A stretch of DNA of 50,226 nt, from positions 1 through 50,226 of the forward strand of contig CABYGR010000003.1 of NCBI GenBank assembly GCA_902518595.1, written 5' to 3'. Below are positions 29,855-38,648 of this stretch, piece by piece. Position 1 is the stretch's first letter; every line of letters begins with the position of its first letter. The DNA comes from an uncultured Pelagibacteraceae bacterium. GTDB lineage: Bacteria > Pseudomonadota > Alphaproteobacteria > Pelagibacterales > Pelagibacteraceae. The notes below the pieces were generated by a model, which was given only the letters and a program-made list of their open reading frames with translations, ran no database searches and was not told the DNA's origin. A program made the position numbers and the translations under genes.

Positions 29855-30739
29855 CTAGGCCGCCAAAGATGATTTAGTTGTGAAATTTAAATCCTTTAAA
29901 GTATCTATCAAATCTTTTTCGTCAATTTTATTTAAAAGACTTAAAGGAGGTAAAATGTTTTTATAAATTTCATTATCTTGAGAATAAAAAGTGTGTAATC
30001 CAGAGATTAAGTTAAATTTATCGAAAGCAGTTCTTATGTTACATAATTTTTTATTAAATGATTGCTCTTTACCTGAATGGAAATCATCATAAACCTTTCT
30101 AGATATTTCAGCCGTTACATTACATGTGGCTGTGATTATTCCTGAACATCCTAATTGTAAGCCCTTTAATAATTTTAACTCTGACCCAGGAAATATTGAA
30201 AAATTTTCTAATTTTAAATTTTCAAATAAATTATATGAGCTATCTTTTACACCTACTATTTGACTAGGAAATTTTTTTACAAGTTCTTTTACACAATCTA
30301 TACTAAATTTATATCCACACAGCTTCTCAAAATTATAAAGAATGATCTTACTTTCTGGAATGGATTCTATTATTCTTGTATAAAATTCTATAACCTCAGA
30401 GTCTCCATATTTATAATAAGCAGGAGGCATAATTAAAAATTTGTTAAAATTTAATGAACTTGCTATTTTCATAAAATTAATTGTTTCACCTAAAGAATTT
30501 AGACCTGTGCCAATTAAATGTTTATCTTTATATTTGCTTCTAGAAAGTTTATTTAACAAATCAATTTTTTCAGAAATAGATATTAATTGAGATTGTCCCG
30601 TGCTTCCAAATATTGCTGTTCCATGACATCCTTGATCTATCAATTTTTCAGCATGATTTATTGTTTTTTCAATATTTAGGCTCAAATCAGAATTAAGAAC
30701 TGACATAGTAGCTGCAAAAATTCCACTTATTTTTGTCAT
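29855..30739 (-). CDS. Dihydrodipicolinate synthase/N-acetylneuraminate lyase family protein
   Basis: 294 aa; GCHGTAIFGSTGQ, IILYNFEK, VGVKDSSYN. Confidence 0.78.
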   Translation of the reverse strand: MTKISGIFAATMSVLNSDLSLNIEKTINHAEKLIDQGCHGTAIFGSTGQSQLISISEKIDLLNKLSRSKYKDKHLIGTGLNSLGETINFMKIASSLNFNKFLIMPPAYYKYGDSEVIEFYTRIIESIPESKIILYNFEKLCGYKFSIDCVKELVKKFPSQIVGVKDSSYNLFENLKLENFSIFPGSELKLLKGLQLGCSGIITATCNVTAEISRKVYDDFHSGKEQSFNKKLCNIRTAFDKFNLISGLHTFYSQDNEIYKNILPPLSLLNKIDEKDLIDTLKDLNFTTKSSLAA

Positions 30740-30788
30740 AATAAAAATTTATATAAAAAATATACTTAGTAAAGTTTATAAATACCAT

Positions 30789-31751
30789 ATGAAAATATTA
30801 GCAGTTCAAAATAGAATGGGAATTGGAGATACTATTATTTTTTTACCTTTTATAAAGGCTTTATACAAAAAATTTAATTCTCCAATCAGCTTACTTGTTA
30901 AAGAAAGCTCAAAAGCTAATCAATATTTACACCAAACAAAATATATCGACAAAATTCTTCTTCTTGAGAGAGACAACAAAAGTAATAATAGACATGGTGG
31001 TTTTTTTGGAAGTATTAATTTAATAAAAGATTTAAAAAAACAAAATTTTGACAAAATTTTTATTTTTAATTCATCTTTTAGATTTTATTTAATCTCAAAG
31101 TTTTCTGGAATTTCTGAAATTTATCAATATCCGTTATTTAAAAAAAAAAATCAACACGTCACTGATGCCCCAAGAAATTTTATTAAAGATAAGTTAAATT
31201 TAGAAGTTAATGAAGATCCTGAAATTCAAATTGATGAGGAATTAAATTCAGAATGGATTAGAAAGTTTCAAATAAATAAAAACGAAATGAATATACTTTT
31301 TGGTGTAGGAGGTTCTGGACCTACTAAAAGGATTCCAGCAAAAACATTTTTAAGTGTAATGGATAAAATTTCAAAAATTAAAAAATGTAATTTTTTTCTT
31401 GCTGCAGGTAAAAATATTGAAGAGCAAAATATAATTAGAGAGATTCTTGAGTCTAGGTATAAAAATTATTGTATACCTTTAGATAATTTTTCAATTAAGG
31501 ATACTTTACCAATCATAAAAAAATGTAATTTATCTGTTTGCAATGACTCAAGTTTTAGTCATTTATCTGCTGCACTAGGAATTAAAACAATAACCCTAAT
31601 GGCAGATACACCTTTAATTTATGGAAATTATAGTTCTAAAATGTTTCCAATTATCCCTGATGGTGAAAAGACAGTTACTCATGATACACTTGGAAAAGAA
31701 AAAATTAATCCCCAAAAAATATATAACAAAATTTTAGAAATTATAAATTAA
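30789..31751 (+). CDS. Glycosyltransferase family 9 (heptosyltransferase-like)
   Basis: 320 aa; QNRMGIGDTIIFLPFIKALYKKF, LFGVGGSGPTKRIPAKTF, CNDSSFSHLSAALGIKTI. Confidence 0.82.
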   Translation: MKILAVQNRMGIGDTIIFLPFIKALYKKFNSPISLLVKESSKANQYLHQTKYIDKILLLERDNKSNNRHGGFFGSINLIKDLKKQNFDKIFIFNSSFRFYLISKFSGISEIYQYPLFKKKNQHVTDAPRNFIKDKLNLEVNEDPEIQIDEELNSEWIRKFQINKNEMNILFGVGGSGPTKRIPAKTFLSVMDKISKIKKCNFFLAAGKNIEEQNIIREILESRYKNYCIPLDNFSIKDTLPIIKKCNLSVCNDSSFSHLSAALGIKTITLMADTPLIYGNYSSKMFPIIPDGEKTVTHDTLGKEKINPQKIYNKILEIIN

Positions 31752-32251
31752 GAAATTTCATTCAAAACTATATCTTTAGCTTCATTTACAATCGAAGATA
31801 ATCGAGAAGTCTCTGGAGAAATATCTGGATGAATCTTCTTTTGTATTTTTATATAAGCTTTATTTACATCCTCTTTTGTAATCTTTTTATTTTGATCTAA
31901 ATTTAAGATTTTATAAGCCTCAGAAACAGATATTGAAGATAAATTATTAGAATTTGATTTATTAAAAGAGAATCTTCCAGATCTTCTTAAGGTTTGCAAA
32001 AGTCTAAAAAGAGATATTAATTGGAAAATTGACAGTCCTTTTAACTTCAAAAGTGCCAGACTGGCTAAAGTAAGTGGTAAGGTTAATAAGAATCTACCGC
32101 CTATAGCAAATAAAATTGCCAAAATGATTAGACCTACAATTAATAAAAATCTGAGACCTTTTGATATTTTTTTTGATGAAATATTACTTATGAATTTCAA
32201 GACCAAATAAAAAATTGCTAATATTACTAGTGTATAAATTATTATATTCAT
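31748..32251 (-). CDS. Membrane-anchored J-domain protein
   Basis: 167 aa; N-terminal TMs, C-terminal AYKILNL...KAYIKIQKKIHPDISPETSRL (HPD motif). Confidence 0.78.
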   Translation of the reverse strand: MNIIIYTLVILAIFYLVLKFISNISSKKISKGLRFLLIVGLIILAILFAIGGRFLLTLPLTLASLALLKLKGLSIFQLISLFRLLQTLRRSGRFSFNKSNSNNLSSISVSEAYKILNLDQNKKITKEDVNKAYIKIQKKIHPDISPETSRLSSIVNEAKDIVLNEIS

Positions 32252-32266
32252 ATATCTGTATTTCTA

Positions 32267-34342
32267 ATGAAAGTACCACAACTTAAAAAGAAACTAGAGT
32301 TAAAATCTTGTCACAATATAACATGGGAAGACAATTATAGCTGGGTGCATCAAAAAAACATTCTTGAAGTTCTTAAAGATAGTTCAAAATTAATACCAAA
32401 TGTAAGAAAATATCTTGAAGAGGAGAATAGATATACAAAATATAATTTGAGAGATACAAAAGAATTTCAAAGAAAATTATTTAATGAAATTAAAGGTAGA
32501 ATAAAATTAGATGATGAATCATTAGCATTTAAAGATAAACAATATGAATATTGGGATAAAACAACAGCAAAAGGAAATTACTCTATCAAACTTAGAAAAA
32601 AGATTGGTTCTAATAAAATAGAAGAATTCTGGAATGGAGATAAAGAAAAAAAAAAATTGAAAACAGAGTATTTTGGTATTGGTGATTTAGAAGTCAGCAA
32701 TAATGATGAATATTTGGGTTATTCATTAGATTTAAAAGGTTCAGAATATTTTACAATATATGTAAGAGATATTTCTTCAAAAAAATTAATTACTGAAAAA
32801 ATTGAAGAAACTAGTGGGAGTATTACCTTTAGTTTAGATGATAAATATATATTTTATTCTAAACTTGATAAATTTCATAGACCTAGAAAAATCTTTAGAC
32901 ACAAAATAGGGTCTGCAAAAAAAAACGATGAACTTATTTTTGAGGAAAAAAGTGATGCATTTACAGTTGGAATAAGTTTAAGTGCAGATGAGAAATATTT
33001 TTTTATTACAACATCAGATCACAATACATCTGAACAATACTATTTTACAGTAGATGAAAAAAATCCAAAACCAAAATTAATTAAAAAAAGAAAAAAAGGG
33101 GTAATTTATTCTGTCACTTCTTGGAAAGATTATTTTTATTGCCATACCAATGAAAATGCAGAAGACTTCAAAATTGAAAAATGTAAAAATTTATTAAAAC
33201 AAAATTGGGAAGTTTATATTGCTCCTAAAAATGAAGTTCTTATTGGTGGATTAATATTTTTAGATAATTGGATTATCAGAGCAGAAAAGTCAGATGCTCT
33301 GAGTAAATTATTTGTTAAAAATAATATTACAGGAATAGAAGAAGAATTAATTTTTTCAGATGAAAAAGTTATTGTGCCTGGTATTTCATTAATTCAAAGA
33401 GATAAAAATACTGATTTGGTGCATTTATCTTATTCTTCTCCCAAAACCCCAGGTAAAACATATTTGTATAATTTAAAAACAAAGGAAAAAAAATTAGTTA
33501 AAGAGCAAGAAATTCCCTCTGGTCATAATCCAGATGATTATATCGTCGAAAGATTAGAATGTCCTTCTCATGATGGAAGGTTAATTCCAATTACGATAAC
33601 AAGACATAAAAAAACAAAAATTGATGGGTCAGCAAATTTGCTTTTATATGGTTATGGATCATATGGAAGTTCTATGTCACCAGATTTTTCATCAACTAAA
33701 TTTAGTTTAATTGATAGAGATATTATTTGGGTAACAGCCCATATTAGAGGAGGTATGGAAAGAGGAATGAAATGGTGGAAAGAGGGAAAACTTCTAAATA
33801 AAAAAAATACATTCGAGGATTATATTGCTGCAGGAAGATATTTGATTGAAAAAAGATACACCTCTAAATCAAAAATAATTGGTTATGGAGGATCAGCAGG
33901 TGGATTATTGATGGGCGCAGTGGTAAATCAAGCATCTGAATTATTTTTAGGAGTTATAATGGCAGTACCTTTTGTGGACTCATTGACAACTAATTTAGAT
34001 CACTCACTTCCACTAACGATTGGAGAGTTTGATGAATTTGGTAATGCTAAAGATAATAAAGAACATTTTAAATATATTTTGTCTTATTCTCCTTATCACA
34101 ACATAAAAAAAATGGATTATCCTCATATTTTAATTACTACTAGTTTAAGTGACAATAGAGTCCTTTTCGATGAGCCTACAAAATTTACAGCTAAACTTAG
34201 AGATTACAAAACTGATAATAATCTTCTTTTACTTAAAACTGAAATGAATGCAGGTCATGGTGGAAAATCTGGGAGAGACGGAGCTATAGAAGAAGTTGCA
34301 TTTGATTATGCTTTTATTCTGAAAATATCAAATAAAATTTAA
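32267..34342 (+). CDS. ptrB: Oligopeptidase B-type S9A serine protease
   Basis: 691 aa; GYGGSAGGLLMGAVVNQ (GxSxGG), HIRGGMERGMKWWKEGK, MNAGHGGKSGR. Confidence 0.9.
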   Translation: MKVPQLKKKLELKSCHNITWEDNYSWVHQKNILEVLKDSSKLIPNVRKYLEEENRYTKYNLRDTKEFQRKLFNEIKGRIKLDDESLAFKDKQYEYWDKTTAKGNYSIKLRKKIGSNKIEEFWNGDKEKKKLKTEYFGIGDLEVSNNDEYLGYSLDLKGSEYFTIYVRDISSKKLITEKIEETSGSITFSLDDKYIFYSKLDKFHRPRKIFRHKIGSAKKNDELIFEEKSDAFTVGISLSADEKYFFITTSDHNTSEQYYFTVDEKNPKPKLIKKRKKGVIYSVTSWKDYFYCHTNENAEDFKIEKCKNLLKQNWEVYIAPKNEVLIGGLIFLDNWIIRAEKSDALSKLFVKNNITGIEEELIFSDEKVIVPGISLIQRDKNTDLVHLSYSSPKTPGKTYLYNLKTKEKKLVKEQEIPSGHNPDDYIVERLECPSHDGRLIPITITRHKKTKIDGSANLLLYGYGSYGSSMSPDFSSTKFSLIDRDIIWVTAHIRGGMERGMKWWKEGKLLNKKNTFEDYIAAGRYLIEKRYTSKSKIIGYGGSAGGLLMGAVVNQASELFLGVIMAVPFVDSLTTNLDHSLPLTIGEFDEFGNAKDNKEHFKYILSYSPYHNIKKMDYPHILITTSLSDNRVLFDEPTKFTAKLRDYKTDNNLLLLKTEMNAGHGGKSGRDGAIEEVAFDYAFILKISNKI

Positions 34343-34350
34343 TTATCTTA

Positions 34351-34378
34351 CTTGAAAACTTTAAATTAATTACCATAT
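34351..34378 (+). promoter_or_regulatory. Candidate heat-shock (RpoH-type) promoter upstream of hsp20
   Basis: CTTGAAA (34351-34357), 15-nt spacer, CCATAT (34373-34378); matches the groES upstream arrangement. Confidence 0.65.
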
Positions 34379-34385
34379 GTGTGGG

Positions 34386-34435
34386 GTAAGTCGCCTTATG
34401 GGGCTTGCAAAAAATAAACTTGCTTAACAAAGGAG
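34386..34435 (+). promoter_or_regulatory. Candidate ROSE-like RNA thermometer in the hsp20 5' leader
   Basis: Hairpin GTAAGTC(G)CC-TTAT-GGGGCTTGC (34386-34408), then CTTGCT (34419-34424) facing the SD AGGAG (34431-34435) with an unpaired G, as in the ROSE U(U/C)GCU/AGGA element. Confidence 0.6.
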
Positions 34436-34441
34436 AATATT

Positions 34442-34888
34442 ATGACAAGTAAAGATCTATCTATATTTAACTCTCTAAGACCTTTCTCAATTGGATTTGA
34501 TGATATGTTTGACCAATTTGAGAATATGCTTGGTAATGGTGCTTTGACGATGCAGTCAAACTATCCACCATACAATATCAGAAAAACTGGCAAGGACAAT
34601 TATGCAATAGAAGTTGCTTTAGCAGGTTTTAATAAAAAAGATGTTGAAGTTGAGTTTGAAGATAATTTATTAACTGTAAGAACCAAACAAATTGATAAAT
34701 CTGATGACAATAATGTTGATGGTGAAATTATCCACAAAGGTATATCTCAAAGACAATTTGCAAGATCATTTACTATTGCTGATGATGTAAAAGTCAATGA
34801 TGCTGAACTTAAAGATGGTCTTTTAACAATATCTTGTGAAAGAATTGTCCCAGAGCATAAAAAGAAAAAATTTATTCAAATTAAATAA
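34442..34888 (+). CDS. Small heat shock protein, Hsp20/IbpA family
   Basis: 148 aa; NYAIEVALAGFNKKDVEVEFEDNLLTV, alpha-crystallin domain, KDGLLTISCERIVPE. Confidence 0.93.
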   Translation: MTSKDLSIFNSLRPFSIGFDDMFDQFENMLGNGALTMQSNYPPYNIRKTGKDNYAIEVALAGFNKKDVEVEFEDNLLTVRTKQIDKSDDNNVDGEIIHKGISQRQFARSFTIADDVKVNDAELKDGLLTISCERIVPEHKKKKFIQIK

Positions 34889-34902
34889 TTCATAAAAATT
34901 TC

Positions 34903-34924
34903 TTGTGGGGATTATTCCCCACAA
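34903..34924 (+). terminator. Hairpin downstream of hsp20, possible terminator
   Basis: TTGTGGGG-ATTATT-CCCCACAA; weak T-tract afterwards. Confidence 0.6.
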
Positions 34925-34945
34925 TTTCAAATTTAAACTGTTTGT

Positions 34946-35248
34946 CTAAATACATCCACTAGAAGTAAAGCTGATTATAATATTGTCTTGATTTACTTCA
35001 AACTTTCTTTCACAAGATATTCCGTATTTTTTTGATTTAAAAACAATAATTTTATTTCCTTTTTCACTAATGAAATCTTCATTGGGTTTTCCTAGCTCCA
35101 TTTTTAATTCATTAATTTCTTTTCCAACAAATTTTCCATACTTCAGATTTTCTTTTTCAGCAACAGCATCGGATTTTTCTTTTATTGTTTGACAACCCAC
35201 TAGAATAAAAGAAGCTAATATAAAAAGGATAAACTTTCTAAATTTCAT
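34946..35248 (-). CDS. Hypothetical lipoprotein
   Basis: 100 aa; lipobox LVGC; SmpA-like GKEINELKMELGKPNEDF. Confidence 0.65.
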   Translation of the reverse strand: MKFRKFILFILASFILVGCQTIKEKSDAVAEKENLKYGKFVGKEINELKMELGKPNEDFISEKGNKIIVFKSKKYGISCERKFEVNQDNIIISFTSSGCI

Positions 35249-35394
35249 ACATATTTTATATCATGAAATTTTAATGATTAATTAACCTCAAAGTTGTAAA
35301 TTTTATTAAAATAGTAACAATTCATAGTATTTTACCAAAGTCCAAAAAGATTTTTCAATTAGAATCAACTACTGTACTTAAAAATGGAGGTCTA

Positions 35395-36684
35395 ATGTTA
35401 GATAATTACTTTAACTATAAAAAACATAAGACAGATTTTAAAACTGAGGTCATTGCAGGAGTTTCGACGTTCCTAACAATGGCTTATATAATGTTTTTAA
35501 ATCCTGTCATACTTGCCGACGGTGGTTTTGATTTTGGTGGTGTTTTTACAGCAACAGCTCTTGCGGCAGCATTAGCATGTTTTATTGCTGCATTTTACGC
35601 TAAAACTTGGCCAGTTGGACTTGCACCAGGAATGGGGATAAATGCTTTTATCGCTTATGGTGTCTGTTTAGGAATGGAATATACACCAGCAGAAGCACTC
35701 GGTGCTGTATTGGTTGCGGGTGTAGTTTTCTTAATAATTTCATTAACGCCGCTTAGAGCCTGGCTAATAAACTCTATTCCAAAAAGTTTAAAACTTGGAA
35801 TTGGAGCTGGGATTGGTCTTTTTCTTGCAATCATCGGTTTTCAACTTATGGGGCTAACCGCAGATGATCCTGTTGTTCTTGTGAAGCTTGGGGATGTTTC
35901 TAACCCTATGTTATTACTAGGTGCTGGTGCATTTATTTCAATGATAGTTATGGAAAAGATGAAAATTAAAGGAAACATAATTATTGGAATAATTTTATTT
36001 AGTGCAATCGCATGGGTGACTGGTTTAGCAAAATTTAATGGAGTTGTTTCATCTCCACCACCTATGACACACTTAATGACTTTTGATTTAGGTGCTGCAT
36101 TAAGTGCATCGATGGTAACCGTAATTTTTACGTTATTCTTTATTGACTTTTTTGATACCGCTGGAACATTAACAAGTGTTGCAAACGTAGCTGGAAAAGT
36201 TGGACCTGACGGAAAAATTAAAGACATCGATAAAGCTATGCTATCAGACAGTGTTTCTACTGTTGCTGGAGCTGTGATGGGAACATCAACAGTTACAACA
36301 TATGTAGAGAGTGCTGCAGGAGTAAAAGCTGGTGGAAGAACAGGAATGACATCACTTGTGATAGGAATTCTTTTCTTAGCATGTTTGTTCTTCAGTCCAC
36401 TAGCAACATCACTTCCTAAAGAGGTCGATGCTGCTGCATTAATTTATATTGCAACTTTATTTGTAAGAAATGTTACGGATATTAGTTGGGATGATGCGGC
36501 TGAAGCAGGTCCCGCAGTTCTTGCAATGATAGCAATGCCATTTACTTATTCTATCTCAAATGGAATAGCTTTGGCATTTGTATCTTATGCTTTAATTAAG
36601 ATTTGTACTGGTAAATTTGGTGAAACTAGTCCAGCAATATGGGTTATTGCTGCACTAAGTGTAGTTAGTTTCTTAGTAGCGTAA
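35395..36684 (+). CDS. NCS2 family (AzgA-like) purine permease
   Basis: 429 aa; AGVSTFLTMAYIMFLNPVILAD, GLAPGMGINAFIAY, FFDTAGTLTSVAN, TTYVESAAGVKAGGRTG. Confidence 0.92.
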   Translation: MLDNYFNYKKHKTDFKTEVIAGVSTFLTMAYIMFLNPVILADGGFDFGGVFTATALAAALACFIAAFYAKTWPVGLAPGMGINAFIAYGVCLGMEYTPAEALGAVLVAGVVFLIISLTPLRAWLINSIPKSLKLGIGAGIGLFLAIIGFQLMGLTADDPVVLVKLGDVSNPMLLLGAGAFISMIVMEKMKIKGNIIIGIILFSAIAWVTGLAKFNGVVSSPPPMTHLMTFDLGAALSASMVTVIFTLFFIDFFDTAGTLTSVANVAGKVGPDGKIKDIDKAMLSDSVSTVAGAVMGTSTVTTYVESAAGVKAGGRTGMTSLVIGILFLACLFFSPLATSLPKEVDAAALIYIATLFVRNVTDISWDDAAEAGPAVLAMIAMPFTYSISNGIALAFVSYALIKICTGKFGETSPAIWVIAALSVVSFLVA

Positions 36685-36702
36685 AATATAATTAAAAAAA
36701 AG

Positions 36703-36729
36703 GGCGGCTTTTAAGTCGCCTTTTTTTTT
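36703..36729. terminator. Terminator between convergent permease and phosphoribosyltransferase genes
   Basis: GGCGGCTT-TT-AAGTCGCC followed by a T run. Confidence 0.8.
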
Positions 36730-37252
36730 ATTTTTGATGTTTTTTTTTAATTTCTTCGATTCTAATTTCTTCATAAATTTCGAAAGGTTGGACAATCCAA
36801 GGGTCAGCATCCAATCTTACGGCACAGAAATCTGGTTCAAATGTAGATTTATTTTTCTTCCAAAGAGTTGCTGTTTTTATATCTTCTATCTTTCCTTTTA
36901 TCGGTCCATATTTTTTTAACCAGTCGATACTTTTATTAAAAGTAATTCCTGTATCAGATAAATCATCACATAATAAAATTCTTCCACCCATATTAGGTGC
37001 TATAGAACTCATTTCTCTTGAAAATACTATATCTCCCTGTTCATCCTCCACCCCTTTTCCGCTGTAGGATTCAACTGCAAGATAAGCACATTTCAATTTA
37101 AAAATTCTACTTAATACGTCTATCATGGGAGCAGCACCTCTCATGATTCCAATTAATATTGTTGGCTTATAATTACTTTCTTCTATTAGGATAGCTAATT
37201 TTTCGACAGTACTATTATAGTCATCCCAGTTAACAATTAATTTTTCTGACAT
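36728..37252 (-). CDS. Xanthine/guanine-type phosphoribosyltransferase (Gpt-like)
   Basis: 174 aa; ILIGIMRGAAPMIDVLSR, ILLCDDLSDTGITF PRPP-binding motif. Confidence 0.8.
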   Translation of the reverse strand: MSEKLIVNWDDYNSTVEKLAILIEESNYKPTILIGIMRGAAPMIDVLSRIFKLKCAYLAVESYSGKGVEDEQGDIVFSREMSSIAPNMGGRILLCDDLSDTGITFNKSIDWLKKYGPIKGKIEDIKTATLWKKNKSTFEPDFCAVRLDADPWIVQPFEIYEEIRIEEIKKKHQK

Positions 37253-37262
37253 TTTTTATTAA

Positions 37263-38174
37263 TCAATTTTTGAATATAAATATTACTGTAGCCAGTATTA
37301 TCAAAGCAATTATTGATGTAAATAGAATACTAGGATTATTAATTTTTCTACCTCTTAAGTTAAAGTAATGTCTTGCTAGTGCAGAAATAATTCCAATTAA
37401 GCATAAAATTAACCAGTTATATTTATGATAAACTAAAAAGCTATAATGACCAGATAGCATAATAAATAACACCAAAAAAGTTGAGTAATTATTATGTATT
37501 GACCTTTGTTTAGCAGCCAAAGACAAGCTCATGTCAAATTTTTTATTTTTCTTGCTACTATTAATTATATTCATTTGATTAGGAATTATCACTGTAAAAA
37601 CATTTGCAAACATGTTTGTTCCAATAATCAAACCAACACTTAAAAAAGCAAATTTTGCCCCAAAAATTTTTGTAAGACCAAATGATAAAAAACCTAATAA
37701 GATTAGTATAATAGATAGAAATAAAAAATTATTTTTTATGAGATTAGATTTACATAAAAAATCATAAATAATCCAAGAGATAATTAAAGACAAAATAGAA
37801 TAAGAAATTGCTGTTAATGGAGATATAATTAAAACTTTTTTATCAACCATTAATATACCAGAATTATAATAATATATAACAGCTAATAAAAGTATTCCTG
37901 TAATAAAAGTTAAATAACTTTGCCATTTAAAAATTACAAGTTGATTTAGATAAGTTTTATCTGGTGAAGTTTTTAATCTTGAGAGCTTGTAAAAAAAACC
38001 TGAGTGCATTAAATATCCTTCACCATCAATATCTTTTGAACTGATTTTTTTATTCAATCTATTGTCTAAATAATTAAATAAAAAACTATTTCCAACCCAT
38101 AATATTGCAAATAATACATGCCCCCATCTTAGTATTGCCTCTGACCACTTAAGTGCGTAAGTAAAAGCTTCCAT
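37263..38174 (-). CDS. PuuD-like urate hydroxylase membrane protein
   Basis: 303 aa, 8 or so TM segments; WSEAILRWGHVLFAILWVGNSFLFNYLD, EGYLMHSGFFYKLSR; in a purine-oxidation cluster; no CxxCH motif. Confidence 0.75.
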   Translation of the reverse strand: MEAFTYALKWSEAILRWGHVLFAILWVGNSFLFNYLDNRLNKKISSKDIDGEGYLMHSGFFYKLSRLKTSPDKTYLNQLVIFKWQSYLTFITGILLLAVIYYYNSGILMVDKKVLIISPLTAISYSILSLIISWIIYDFLCKSNLIKNNFLFLSIILILLGFLSFGLTKIFGAKFAFLSVGLIIGTNMFANVFTVIIPNQMNIINSSKKNKKFDMSLSLAAKQRSIHNNYSTFLVLFIMLSGHYSFLVYHKYNWLILCLIGIISALARHYFNLRGRKINNPSILFTSIIALIILATVIFIFKN

Positions 38175-38644
38175 TAATATTTAATTTTATCCTCTTTATT
38201 TTGCCAAATTTTAAATGCTTCGAGTGCCTCATTTCTATTCATTTGTTTCATTTTAATTTTTCTTTGATCTATTTCTTTAATTATTTCTGAATAAATTAAT
38301 GAGTCATCAAAATCTATATCTTTTGCATCCATTCTTGTATTTGCATAATAAATATTATCAACATGAGACCAGTAAATTGCTGATAAACACATAGGACATG
38401 GTTCGCAACTTGTATAAAGATCACAGCCTTTAAGAAAAAAATTGTTTAATTCTTTGCAAGCATTTCTAATCGCAACTATTTCAGCATGAGCAGTTGGATC
38501 ATTATTTGCTGTTACCTGGTTATGACCTTCAGCAATTATTTGATTATCTTTAACAATAACACAGCCGAAAGGGCCACCTTTGGATTTTGCACTTTGTATT
38601 GAAAGCTCTATAGCTCTTAACATAAATTTTGAATTATTTTTCAT
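38174..38644 (-). CDS. Guanine deaminase / nucleoside deaminase family
   Basis: 156 aa; DPTAHAEIVAIRNA and TSCEPCPMCLSAIYW zinc motifs; overlaps the puuD-like gene. Confidence 0.85.
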   Translation of the reverse strand: MKNNSKFMLRAIELSIQSAKSKGGPFGCVIVKDNQIIAEGHNQVTANNDPTAHAEIVAIRNACKELNNFFLKGCDLYTSCEPCPMCLSAIYWSHVDNIYYANTRMDAKDIDFDDSLIYSEIIKEIDQRKIKMKQMNRNEALEAFKIWQNKEDKIKY

Positions 38645-38648
38645 AAAA

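Noticed and set aside
35249-35394. Possible purine riboswitch upstream of the NCS2 permease
   Set aside because: Searched by eye for purine-aptamer core elements and paired loops; none recognised
35841-36227. 128 aa ORF antisense to the NCS2 permease
   Set aside because: Entirely antisense to a clear membrane protein; no independent motif
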